64,000 bases of DNA from Pseudomonas fluorescens (GCF_900215245.1 NZ_LT907842.1:2356001-2420000); one strand, 5' to 3'; positions 43,821 through 52,407 are shown, numbered from the stretch's first letter. The notes: a model not told the origin generated them from the sequence alone. A program made the numbers and translations.

Positions 43821-44192
43821 TCCGTTGCAAAAGTTAATAACGGACGCAGCCCATATTCTGAGTTAAACGGAGCAATTGGGGAGGCTCGTGGCTGGAGTCA
43901 GGCTATTGAATCGGGGCAAACACCAATTTCCGGACCTGGGAAAGCGTCACTTCCAGGTGCAGATTACATTACGTATGATCCATCATCGCGATCTGTGATC
44001 GTCTGGGACGCCAAGTATCGTGCTCCTGGCGGAAGCTATCCGACTTCCTTACCAGATTCAAAGTTAAAGGCCTGGCAGTCAGAGATCATAAACTCCGTTA
44101 AAAATATGCCGGAGGGATCGGCCAAAGCAGCCGCGGAGAGCGCGCTTAAGGCTGGCAGGGTCGAAGGTCGAATATTCAAATGGCCACAGTAG
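43812..44192 (+). pseudogene. Orphan CDI toxin C-terminus (PD-(D/E)XK-like)
   Basis: Open frame of 127 codons directly behind a TGA (43809-43811) at the RAYT end, with no start codon before GTG 43995. The encoded peptide contains PGADYITYDP and VIVWDAKYR, spaced as in the D...(D/E)xK nuclease core, then a Lys/Glu-rich helix and RIFKWPQ at the end. This looks like a displaced CdiA-CT exchanged out of the main gene and kept as a silent cassette. A putative immunity gene follows 16 nt later. Confidence 0.65.
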
Positions 44193-44208
44193 GCTTGAGG
44201 TATTTAAC

Positions 44209-44694
44209 ATGAAAGAATGGTCATCGCTGTGCAAGTCAAAGGTAGGGGACGTCGTTGTTGAACGGGAGCAATGCGTTATCGCTATGGGCGACGGTGCATA
44301 CAAAATTTCAGACGATCAGTATTTTTTAGCTGACGCTTTTTCTGATGAGGGAGAGGAAAAACTTCGTTTGCTATCCCTCTACTGGGCCTGCAGTGAGCCT
44401 GCATTTAGAAGAGCCTACTACAGGGATGTTGAAAATGATGACATGGCCGTATGCCGGCCGCCGCCTGAATTGCTTCCAGTTGGGGCGGGGGAGACCTATA
44501 GTCAGATAAAAAATGCTCTTGGCTCTCTTGGTTCTGACAAATTTATTGAGTACGCCTCCTATCGTGTTATGTCTGATGGTGCATTTGTTCATAAGGGCTT
44601 AGAAAGCTCATTGGCTGTTTATTATTTTCGCTTGCATGATATTGTTGATGAAGAGCTGCCTTACGCGATACTGTGGAAGCTTTCTAATGTGTGA
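44209..44694 (+). CDS. Presumed immunity protein of the orphan toxin
   Basis: 161 aa, acidic, no signal peptide; it starts 16 nt after the orphan toxin stop. Low GC like other immunity genes here. No family recognised. Its position as the second gene of the orphan toxin/immunity pair is the only evidence of function. It may still protect cells from siblings carrying that toxin. Confidence 0.65.
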   Translation: MKEWSSLCKSKVGDVVVEREQCVIAMGDGAYKISDDQYFLADAFSDEGEEKLRLLSLYWACSEPAFRRAYYRDVENDDMAVCRPPPELLPVGAGETYSQIKNALGSLGSDKFIEYASYRVMSDGAFVHKGLESSLAVYYFRLHDIVDEELPYAILWKLSNV

Positions 44695-44706
44695 TTTGAT
44701 GGAGGG

Positions 44707-44774
44707 GAAAGGGGACGGATTTATTTAATTTTACGAGTGCTTTGTTAATTAAATAAATCTGTCCCCTTTCCGCC
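44707..44774 (+). repeat. Palindromic element E2
   Basis: GAAAGGGGACGGATTTATTT on the left and AAATAAATCTGTCCCCTTTC on the right, around a short loop. It is the best-paired member of the family and separates the second immunity gene from the truncated RAYT. Confidence 0.85.
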
Positions 44775-45115
44775 CTATCGAAATGAACCCGGTCAGAGCG
44801 GGTATGGTTGCTCATCCGGGCGACTACCGTTGGACCAGCTATAGGGCAAACGCACAGGGCGAGCTATCAGGCTTTATAAGTCCGCATGCAGTTTATAGCG
44901 ACTTAGGTAGCGGCGCCGCGCAACGAGCCGAAGCTTACCGGTCAACATTCCTGGATCGGCTTTCACCTGAGTTGATAGAACAAATTCGATCTTCTACAAA
45001 CGGCAATTATGTTTTGGGCGATCAGAAGTTTGCGTCAGAGATTGCGCAGATATTAGGTAAAGGAGTTTCGCCGAGTGTGTCAGGACGCCCGGAAAAGTGT
45101 GTGTTAAAAGTTTAA
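44775..45115 (+). pseudogene. 5'-truncated RAYT copy
   Basis: Starts abruptly at TATCGAAATGAACCC and is about 90% identical to the 3' part of the RAYT at 43450-43795 (IEMNPVRAGMV onward). The HUH half is missing. It ends with the same GTGGTCTGACCCCTATTT (45121-45138). Element E2 is joined straight to the breakpoint. Confidence 0.85.
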
Positions 45116-45184
45116 GAATAGTGGTCTGACCCCTATTTCCTATAGTGGGTAGTGAAGTTAATAAGTAGCTGACTAGGGATTGAT

Positions 45185-45781
45185 ATGAAATATTATTTGC
45201 TGCGTCAGGATCTTTCTATTTCCGGAAAGTGGGTGCTCGGCGATGTGAGGCACGTGGATAATTGGAACTTTAGTAATCCACCCCTTAATTTCATGGAGCC
45301 TGGCAGATATACGCTCGATGTCAGGTTCGACGGCGTTGAAATTGATTATTCTCTAGCGGGCTACGCGAGTGTTCCTGTTCTGAGTGAGAGAGCTCGAAAT
45401 TCACTCATAGGTTTGTCTGAAGTCGATCAAACTTATCATAATGTGGTCTTTGAGCCCGTTGATATCGAAGGGAAACACGTTTCGCAAAATTATTTTCTAA
45501 TGATCATAGAAACACAAATAGATTGTGTAGATGAAGAGTCTTCAAGGTTTACAAAGTTTTCAGTGAATGATCCTGTGCGCCCAGACATGGCTGGTCAATA
45601 CCGCGCGTTTTATAATTTGGCCATAGATGAGTCAAAAGTAGGTGATTTTCATATTTTTAGGATTAAAAAATATTTGGGTGCGATTGTAGTAAGCGAAGAT
45701 GTGAAACTTCGATTTGAGGCAGCAGGAGTGGTGGGGGCGGTATTTGAGTCGGTTAATGGCGATAAGGTTACTGTTGCATAA
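45185..45781 (+). CDS. Imm11/DUF1629-type immunity protein, orphan
   Basis: 198 aa. The N-terminus MKYYLLRQDLS, the internal VPVLSERARNSLIGL and the C-terminal block KVGDFHIFRIKKYLGAIVVS fit the DUF1629 family (Pfam Imm11, by recall), known from polymorphic-toxin loci. No toxin precedes it: upstream lies only the RAYT remnant. ATG 45185 has GGGATT before it. Low GC. It is probably the immunity gene left from an earlier CDI cassette. Confidence 0.72.
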   Translation: MKYYLLRQDLSISGKWVLGDVRHVDNWNFSNPPLNFMEPGRYTLDVRFDGVEIDYSLAGYASVPVLSERARNSLIGLSEVDQTYHNVVFEPVDIEGKHVSQNYFLMIIETQIDCVDEESSRFTKFSVNDPVRPDMAGQYRAFYNLAIDESKVGDFHIFRIKKYLGAIVVSEDVKLRFEAAGVVGAVFESVNGDKVTVA

Positions 45782-45821
45782 AGAAAATCAGAAGAGCAAA
45801 AAATAGGCATCAGCCAAAAGA

Positions 45822-45889
45822 AAAAAGTGGACGGATTTATTTGATTTTTCGAGTGCTTTGTTAATTAAATAAATCTGCCCCTTTTCGCC
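45822..45889 (+). repeat. Palindromic element E3
   Basis: AAAAAGTGGACGGATTTATT and AATAAATCTGCCCCTTTTCG arms. Shares the loop words CGAGTGCTTTGTTAATT with E2. Lies 19 bp before the signal peptidase start. Confidence 0.85.
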
Positions 45890-45907
45890 TCTCATCAAGG
45901 ATGACCA

Positions 45908-46696
45908 ATGAAATCCAGCAAGTTCTCGCTCCTCGCCTTTCTGATGTCCTGCTTGTTTGCAGGCTGGGGGTTGGTGTACGTCGGCCGTATCAAATGGGCC
46001 ATCCGGGTGGCGGCGCTGATGTATATCGGCGTTGTGCTGATGGGGGTGAGCGGGTTGGCCGCCACGCCTGTCGGGCTGTATGTATTCATCGCTTTTATCA
46101 TCACGCTCAAGCTGGCCACCGCGATTGCCTCCGCTGTGCTTGCCCGCCGTTACGACGGCCCGCCAGGCCTGCCACGCAAGCGTTTCCATGTGCTCTACGT
46201 GGGTGTGCTGATCGTGATCACCTTGCTCCTATTCGAGGTGTTTCGCGCGCCGCTGCTAGGCTTCAAAAACTACTTCATACCGTCGGGCTCGATGGCACCT
46301 ACGCTGTCGGTTGGCGACTACATCATCTCTGACCTGCGGCCAGGTGCGCCCAAGGTGGGCGATATCGTGGTGTACCGCTGGGACGGCACTGAGGCGGTCA
46401 AGCGCGTGGCGGGCATTGGCGGCGACACGCTGGCGATCGTCAATGGCGAGTTGATCCGCAACGGCGAGAACCTGGGGTTGTTCCATGCACCGGCCGAGCG
46501 CGTCAAAAAGGACTATTCCCTTACGCTGGCGCCTCTGCGCGTCGAGCCAGGCCATGTGTACTTATTGGGCGACAACCGCGATGTGAGCAATGACAGCCGC
46601 TTCATGGGCCAGGTGGCCGATGAGGATGTGGTCGGCAAAGTGACCGGCATCTGGTTCTCGGGTGACCTGGGGCGCATCGGTACCACGTTCCCTTGA
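45908..46696 (+). CDS. lepB: Signal peptidase I
   Basis: 262 aa. Two to three extra hydrophobic helices precede the membrane anchor (about 95-112). Catalytic Ser128 lies in IPSGSMAPTL and Lys165 in AVKRVAG; box E is GDNRDVSNDSRFMG. It cleaves Sec signal peptides at the periplasmic face. Pseudomonas has a housekeeping lepB beside lepA, so a copy inside the CDI island is probably an additional paralogue. Whether it serves the long signal peptide of the CdiA-like protein is speculation. Confidence 0.88.
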   Translation: MKSSKFSLLAFLMSCLFAGWGLVYVGRIKWAIRVAALMYIGVVLMGVSGLAATPVGLYVFIAFIITLKLATAIASAVLARRYDGPPGLPRKRFHVLYVGVLIVITLLLFEVFRAPLLGFKNYFIPSGSMAPTLSVGDYIISDLRPGAPKVGDIVVYRWDGTEAVKRVAGIGGDTLAIVNGELIRNGENLGLFHAPAERVKKDYSLTLAPLRVEPGHVYLLGDNRDVSNDSRFMGQVADEDVVGKVTGIWFSGDLGRIGTTFP

Positions 46697-46718
46697 AGAG
46701 AGATATTGGTGAGATATT

Positions 46719-46740
46719 GGGGTCAGACCACGTTTTTTGA
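46719..46740 (-). repeat. RAYT terminal repeat remnant
   Basis: GGGGTCAGACCACGTTTTTT, matching the left RAYT repeat (42881 onward) without its internal part. Solo relic between the signal peptidase and the next gene. Confidence 0.65.
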
Positions 46741-46771
46741 ATGAGCCGGCGCATATAGGTACGAGGTTCCC

Positions 46772-47191
46772 ATGACACGTGAGGTTCAGATGGCAGGTTT
46801 AGCGGTAGTCGGATGGCGGTTGGTGCAGGGGTTGTGCCTGCTGCTGATGTTCGTCAGTGCAAGCGTTTGTATGTTGGCGTGGGGCTCCTTCGACAGCTCT
46901 ACCGCCGGCGCTTTCGGAGCGGCGCTGGGCGGTTTCCTGATGTGTGGCATTGGGCTGCTGTTCGCATTTGTGTTCGAGCGCTTGCGCACGCCTCGGGCCA
47001 CGGCGCGCTACATGGTGACGCGGGTGGCCGTGGTTCTGCTGCTGGCAGCGGGCGCGGTGTACTTGGCCGACGCGGTATGGCTTGCGCCTGAGCGCGACGC
47101 GCTCGACGCGAATTTGGAAGGGGCGACCTGTGGCAAGTACACCGGCACCATCGTGAAAGGCTGGGAGCAGATTTGCGCCGGGAGGAAATAG
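46772..47191 (+). CDS. Hypothetical membrane protein
   Basis: 139 aa with about three transmembrane helices and a short C-terminal tail with two Cys (GATCGKYTG and WEQICAGRK), possibly a periplasmic disulfide. ATG 46772 follows GAGG. No family recognised. It is the last gene of the island before element E4. Confidence 0.65.
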   Translation: MTREVQMAGLAVVGWRLVQGLCLLLMFVSASVCMLAWGSFDSSTAGAFGAALGGFLMCGIGLLFAFVFERLRTPRATARYMVTRVAVVLLLAAGAVYLADAVWLAPERDALDANLEGATCGKYTGTIVKGWEQICAGRK

Positions 47192-47195
47192 AGCA

Positions 47196-47350
47196 GAAAA
47201 AGGGCACGGATTTGAATGGCACTTACTTAATCTTCGTAGAGTGGCCATTTTTTCTGATTTCGGCCCTTGCCACCGAACGTTTCGGCATCAGGGTACAAAG
47301 CGGATAGAGTTATTTAAGGGCTATAAAATAAATCCGTTCCCTTTTCCCCC
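47196..47350 (+). repeat. Palindromic element E4 (long, diverged)
   Basis: Outer arms GAAAAAGGGCACGGATTTGA and AAATAAATCCGTTCCCTTTT match the E family, but the interior is about 110 bp and holds further inverted words (GGCCATTTTTT, CCGAACGTTTCGG). The rest of 47351-47474 shows nothing recognisable. Confidence 0.65.
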
Positions 47351-47474
47351 AGTGCATGCTTTTCACAGCGCCAAGGCTGCATAGGCGACAGGCCACTTTT
47401 ACTGCCCAAGCGTGGCCCGCACCTATTCACTGCCTCACCATTAACAGGGCAACTCGTCAGCCGCCCTGTCGCGG

Positions 47475-47741
47475 TCAGTTGACGCTGTTAAGCCTGCGAA
47501 TAATGACATCCAGCAAATCACACCCATCCCGCAGCGGTATAGCCAGTAGTTGGGCGAAGTCTTGAAGCACCACAGCATCGCTGCTGAGCTGTTCGCGGAA
47601 GGCCAGGTTTTCCAACAGTTGCGTGACGGCGCGAATCCGGTACGCGGCGGCGTCGTGGAGCACGTCGAGGGGCGCGCTGGTGTCGATAAGCAGAGCGGGG
47701 ACGGTGCAGTCGTGGCCCGTTAGGGGCATGTATTGGTTCAT
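47475..47741 (-). CDS. DUF3077-like small protein
   Basis: 88 aa, minus strand. The segment LIDTSAPLDVLHDAAAYRIR and IPLRDGCDLLDVI match the DUF3077 pattern and the paralogue at 14652-14918. Cytoplasmic, helical, unknown function. The same structured leader RNA sits about 40 nt before its start, as in the other copy. Confidence 0.78.
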   Translation of the reverse strand: MNQYMPLTGHDCTVPALLIDTSAPLDVLHDAAAYRIRAVTQLLENLAFREQLSSDAVVLQDFAQLLAIPLRDGCDLLDVIIRRLNSVN

Positions 47742-47781
47742 TTTCAGTACTCTGTTAGTGGATTAAGCCACCACGCATTCG

Positions 47782-47871
47782 TCGCCAAACGAATGGGTGG
47801 CAGCTGTACGCAGGTTGGCGAACCGGAACAGAGTAACCGGCAGACCCGAAGGTCTCCCGCGCACAGCCGCC
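47782..47871 (-). ncRNA. Structured leader RNA, copy B
   Basis: Minus strand. 16-bp stem between 47856-47871 (5' arm) and 47799-47814 (3' arm), identical to copy A. UUCG hairpin at 47842-47855 (AGACC-TTCG-GGTCT), CCGG/CCGG hairpin (47837-47840, 47823-47826), and the pseudoknot strands 47815-47822 and 47782-47788. The loop of the second hairpin and all flanks differ from copy A, while the paired parts are kept. The rest of 47872-48190 shows nothing recognisable. Confidence 0.72.
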
Positions 47872-48190
47872 ATAACATGCACAGCTTTGCGGGTGCAAAA
47901 ACACCTGCATGGAAGCGGGTTGCTTTTGCACTCTGTTGTCAGGTCGCCAAACCTGATCGCCATATGGGCGACGGGCCGGACTATAAGCCCCCCACCCAAA
48001 CCCACGCAAGGCACCAACGCCCTGACCCAACCTCCTTTCGCCTATCCCCAACCCCACCATCCCCAACGCATTCCGCCGTCCGCTCACGGATATCAGGCAA
48101 ACCCTCGGTAGTTTGGGGAAGTTTCCTACCGCAAAAGGAACCATTTCCCTCAAGCCTGGGTCTTTACCCCGCCCACCCGCAACCGGTCGG

Positions 48191-48207
48191 GCTGCATGGA
48201 CTGCAGC
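48191..48207 (+). promoter_or_regulatory. Hairpin with GGA loop upstream of the autotransporter
   Basis: GCTGCA-TGGAC-TGCAGC: 6-bp stem with GGA in the loop, about 205 nt before the start codon. Shape of an RsmA site; whether it lies in the mRNA leader is unknown. Confidence 0.3.
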
Positions 48208-48410
48208 GTTTTAAAACGACATTAAGGATTAATGTGAACTTCGCCTCCCCATTCCCTTGTCTGCCACCACCGACTGCGGTGCGATTGCCCGCGCCTGTGG
48301 TTCAGCAAAGTGCCTTGGGGGAATGCATTCGGATCATCTGATCCCTCGCTCAGTACACCTACAGCCGCCGGGCGTATTGGCGGCTTTGACTGTAGTTCAT
48401 GGAGTTTGAA

Positions 48411-50975
48411 ATGAAGCGCAAGCCGTTCCAGAAAACCCTGCTGGCCCTGATGGTCAGCGCAGGCGCCGCGCATGTTGCTGCGGTGGAATTCGACGTGAGC
48501 AGCGGCCAGAACAAGTGGAAAGGTCAGGTGTTCAACGAGCCTGTCACCTTGGTCGGGTCGCGCAATGTGGTGGCCACCCAGCGTAATGTCGATGGGGCCA
48601 GTGTTGCCGAGACCAATGTTCAGGGTTCGCTGATCAACCGTGCCGACTACAACATTGATGGCAGTGGCCTCAACATTCGTGGTTTTGTGGTGGATGGCGC
48701 GCTGGACTCTGATCTGCGTGCCCGTGGCGGCACGATCACCGGTGATGTGATCCAGGCCGGTACGATCAGGCTCACCAACCAGACCTGGGCCGAAGGTTTT
48801 GAGGTGGGCGCCGCGAACATTGGCGGCAGCGTGATCAACTCCGGGACTATCGTCGCCGTTGACGTGCCGGGGTCGGACAGTGACGGCGAGGGCATGTACC
48901 TCAATGGTACGACCGTCGGTGGTGACGTGATCAACTCCGGCCTGATTGATGTCACTTCCATCTACGGCTACGGCCTGATCCTGGACACCCATAACAACAT
49001 GCCGGTGACCGTCGGCGGCAAAATCCTCAACTCCGGCACCATCCGCGTCACGGGTGAAGAGGCGTTGGGCATTGAAGTTGAAACCGACACCAGTGACCTG
49101 CGTATAGAAAACAGCGGTGTGGTGACGGTCAACGGTGGCATGGCCAGGGCCGTACAGTTCAACTCCGGCACCTTCGATTACTTGCTCAACACCGGCACGA
49201 TTGAAGCCAACGGCGCCAATGCGGTGGCTGTGCATCTGACTGGGGCGACCTTTACCCAGAACCCGCAGTCGGGCGCGCGCGGCGTTATCAACCGGGGTCT
49301 GATCAGTGCCGACAGCACCGCGATCCTGGTCAATGCCCGCGACCAGACTTCGCCCTTCGAGATCAACCAGCAAGCAGGCGAGATCCGCAGCAAATCCGGC
49401 ACGGCCATCGACGCCGCCAACCTTGCCACGCTGAACTGGACGGGCGGCAAAATCACCGGCGACTTGCTCAACCTGAGTGCGGTGAATGTCGCCGGCCAAG
49501 CTGATTTTGCCGGCCAGCGCATCATCGCGCCGGTCTCGATTAATTCCGGCTCGTTGAACCTGGCCGCGCCCGGTACCACGATCAGCGGCAACCTTAACGT
49601 CGCCAGCGGTGCGGGCATTGATATGCACCTGGCCGACAGCGTGGTGCCGACCACGCCGTATCTGTCGGTCAACGGTACGGCTAATTTCGCCCAGGCGTCG
49701 AAGCTCACGGTGAGTGCGCAGCCAGGCGACTTTGCGCGCACCAATAACGGCACTCAATACACCCTGTTGCAGGCCACCAGTGTGCAGAACAACGGCCTGT
49801 CGGTTGCCAGTTCGTCATCGCTGCTCAACGTGCTGAGCTACTCGGCGGATGCGCAAACGGTCAAGGCTGTCGTCGCAGTTAAAGACAACCAGCAAGTGCA
49901 GCAGGAACTTGCCGGTGCAGGTGCCAGCGCCGCAGCGGCCACGGCGGTGAATACGTTCAAGAACGAGGTGCTCGGCGGGCTGAACCAGAACGACCCAGTG
50001 TTCCAGTCCCTCGCCAACGCCGGGACTGCGCAACAGCTTGCTCAAGTGAGCGAGCAGCTCAAGCCGGACGTCAACCGTGGCGCGCTGGATGTGGCGTTGT
50101 CGGGGCAGACTGTTATCAATGGCGCAATCTTCAACCGCCTTACCGACCAGCGCGAAGGCCATCAAACCGGCGGCGTGTGGGTGCAGGGTTTGAGCAGCAA
50201 CATGGACCAGGATGGGCGCGGCGGTAACAACGGTTACTCGGCCAACAGCAGCGGCATGGCCGTGGGTGTGGACGGGCGTTTGAACGACACCACCACCCTG
50301 GGCGTGGCTTACAGCTACCTTAATTCCAACATCCATTCGGACCTGGGCAACAAGACCGACGTCGAGGGCCACGCGCTGTCGCTGTATGGCAACTGGGCGC
50401 TGCAAAACTGGTTTGTCGACGGCAGCCTCAGCTACGGCCACAACGACAACGACAGCAAACGCCATGTGGCCGGCACCACGGCCAAGGGCAGTTACGACAG
50501 CAATGTGTTGGCAGCCAGCGTGATCGGCGGCTACAGCTTCAAGCCGTCGCAGGCCGTGGTAATCGAACCGCGCGTGGCGGCGCGTTATGCCAACGTGCGC
50601 ATGGATGGCTTCGACGAGAAAGGTTCGGCGGCGGCACTGAGCACCCGTTCGCAGCGTTATGAAGTGGGTGAGTTGGGCGCCGGTCTTCGCCTGGCCGGCA
50701 ACCTGCCGATGGGCGCGGGTAGCCTGCAACCGGAAGCGACCTTGATGGCGTACCACGACCTGATGGGTGATCGCGTCGCGCAAACCTCCAACTTTGTGGC
50801 GGGTGGTGCGGCGTTCACCACCACCGGCGCGTCGGTGGCGCGTGACAGCTACGAGGCGAGTGTGGGCGTGAACTACCAGGTCTCGGACTTCACCGTGGGC
50901 GCCAGCTACACCCGCCAGGCGCGCAGTGGCTTTGACGCCGATGGCGTGATGCTCAAAGCGCGTTACGCGTTCTAA
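48411..50975 (+). CDS. Autotransporter (type Va) with beta-helix passenger
   Basis: About 854 aa. ATG 48411 is preceded by GGAG at 6 nt; the ATG at 48399 lies before that box. Signal peptide (LLALMVSAGAAHVAA). The passenger (about 25-520) carries repeated INSGTI/VINSGLI units typical of parallel beta-helices. A linker follows, then a 12-strand autotransporter barrel (about 585-854) ending in KARYAF. No protease, lipase or RGD motif is seen in the passenger; adhesin-like by default. A REP array follows directly. Confidence 0.88.
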   Translation: MKRKPFQKTLLALMVSAGAAHVAAVEFDVSSGQNKWKGQVFNEPVTLVGSRNVVATQRNVDGASVAETNVQGSLINRADYNIDGSGLNIRGFVVDGALDSDLRARGGTITGDVIQAGTIRLTNQTWAEGFEVGAANIGGSVINSGTIVAVDVPGSDSDGEGMYLNGTTVGGDVINSGLIDVTSIYGYGLILDTHNNMPVTVGGKILNSGTIRVTGEEALGIEVETDTSDLRIENSGVVTVNGGMARAVQFNSGTFDYLLNTGTIEANGANAVAVHLTGATFTQNPQSGARGVINRGLISADSTAILVNARDQTSPFEINQQAGEIRSKSGTAIDAANLATLNWTGGKITGDLLNLSAVNVAGQADFAGQRIIAPVSINSGSLNLAAPGTTISGNLNVASGAGIDMHLADSVVPTTPYLSVNGTANFAQASKLTVSAQPGDFARTNNGTQYTLLQATSVQNNGLSVASSSSLLNVLSYSADAQTVKAVVAVKDNQQVQQELAGAGASAAAATAVNTFKNEVLGGLNQNDPVFQSLANAGTAQQLAQVSEQLKPDVNRGALDVALSGQTVINGAIFNRLTDQREGHQTGGVWVQGLSSNMDQDGRGGNNGYSANSSGMAVGVDGRLNDTTTLGVAYSYLNSNIHSDLGNKTDVEGHALSLYGNWALQNWFVDGSLSYGHNDNDSKRHVAGTTAKGSYDSNVLAASVIGGYSFKPSQAVVIEPRVAARYANVRMDGFDEKGSAAALSTRSQRYEVGELGAGLRLAGNLPMGAGSLQPEATLMAYHDLMGDRVAQTSNFVAGGAAFTTTGASVARDSYEASVGVNYQVSDFTVGASYTRQARSGFDADGVMLKARYAF

Positions 50976-50993
50976 GCCCCAACGCCAAACCCC

Positions 50994-52005
50994 TGTGGGA
51001 GCGGGCTTGCCCGCGAAGGCGGCGGGTCAGTCGATCTATGCATTGGCTGGCACACCGCTTTCGCGAGCAAGCCCGCTCCCACATTTGGATAGAGGTGTTT
51101 CAGGTAGCTGGGTTTTGCTTTCAGCGCAGCTGTCGACAGTGCGTTACGCGCTCCAAGCCAACACCACCGAACCCCTGTGGGAGTGGGCTTGCCCGCGAAG
51201 GCGGCGGGTCAGTCGATCTATGCATTGGCTGGCACACCGCTTTCGCGAGCAAGCCCGCTCCCACATTTGGATAGAGGTGTTTCAGGTAGCTGGGTTTTGC
51301 TTTCAGCTCAGCTGTCGACAGTGCGGCACACGTTCCAAGCCAACACCACCGAACCCCTGTGGGAGCGGGCTTGCCCGCGAAGGCGGCGGGTCAGTCGATC
51401 TATGCATTGGCTGGCACACCGCTTTCGCGAGCAAGCCCGCTCCCACATTTGGATAGAGGTGTTTCAGGTAGCTGGGTTTTGCTTTCAGCGCAGCTGTCGA
51501 CAGTGCGGCACACGTTCCAAGCCAACACCACCGAACCCCTGTGGGAGCGGGCTTGCTCGCGAAGGCGGCGGGTCAGTCGATCTATGCATTGGCTGGCACA
51601 CCGCTTTCGCGAGCAAGCCCGCTCCCACATTTGGATAGAGGTGTTTCAGGTAGCTGGGTTTTGCTTTCAGCTCAGCTGTCGACAGTGCGGCACACGTTCC
51701 AAGCCAACACCACCGAACCCCTGTGGGAGCGGGCTTGCCCGCGAAGGCGGCGGGTCAGTCGATCTATGCATTGGCTGGCACACCGCTTTCGCGAGCAAGC
51801 CCGCTCCCACATTTGGATAGAGGTGTTTCAGGTAGCTGGGTTTTGCTTTCAGCGCAGCTGTCGACAGTGCGCACACGTTTCAAGCCAACACCACCGAACC
51901 CCTGTGGGAGCGGGCTTGCCCGCGAAGGCGGCGGGTCAGTCGATCTATGCATTGGCTGGCACACCGCTTTCGCGGGCAAGCCCGCTCCCACATTTGGATC
52001 TGCGT
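50994..52005 (+). repeat. Tandem array of six 182-bp REP-pair units
   Basis: Units start (TGTGGGAG) at 50994, 51176, 51358, 51540, 51722 and 51903. Each holds a REP pair (GCGGGCTTGCCCGCGAAGG ... GCGAGCAAGCCCGCTCCCACA) and a spacer of about 85 bp. A single-base difference in the spacer alternates between neighbouring units (CAGCGCAGC / CAGCTCAGC), so a two-unit block of 364 bp seems to have been duplicated. The array begins 19 bp after the autotransporter stop. Confidence 0.92.
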
Positions 52006-52075
52006 CTGTCAGATGGCCGTACTCTGCCCGCTACATCAGCCAGTACCACAAGAACAGCCAACACCACCAAACCCC

Positions 52076-52164
52076 TGTGGGAGCGGGCTTGCTCGCGATA
52101 GCGGTAGACCAGTCGATACCTCACGTGACTGACCCACCGCCTTCGCGAGCAAGCCCGCTCCCAC
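52076..52164 (+). repeat. Seventh, diverged REP pair
   Basis: TGTGGGAGCGGGCTTGCTCG and GCGAGCAAGCCCGCTCCCAC with a different spacer. It belongs to the same REP class but is outside the regular 182-bp array. Between 52165 and 52407 nothing else is recognised. Confidence 0.85.
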
Positions 52165-52407
52165 TTTTGTATCTGTGTCTGTCAGATTGGCCGCACTCCA
52201 CTGTGCTCGGCCGCGGGGGGCTGCAGGTTGTTCGGCCCGTTGGCCACCGCAAAATGTTGGTGCGCCTGGCTAGAACCGCCGACGAGGCGGGCGTTGCCGT
52301 TGGGCGGTGAACGCCCACTTGGCAGCAAAACCGCTTGAGTACACCGGGCAACCCCGTAAAATGTCGCGGCATTGGCTACATCGCATTTTTCAAGGACGAA
52401 TCAAGCA

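Noticed and set aside
47733..48341. Plus-strand frame across the leader RNA copy B
   Set aside because: Antisense to the structured leader; Pro/His-rich translation without support.
50994..52310. Regular repeats of the 182-bp array considered as a CRISPR array, and the open frames inside them as genes
   Set aside because: Repeat and spacer are both conserved between units, the repeat is a REP pair and no cas genes exist; the frames are repeated readings of the same palindromes.
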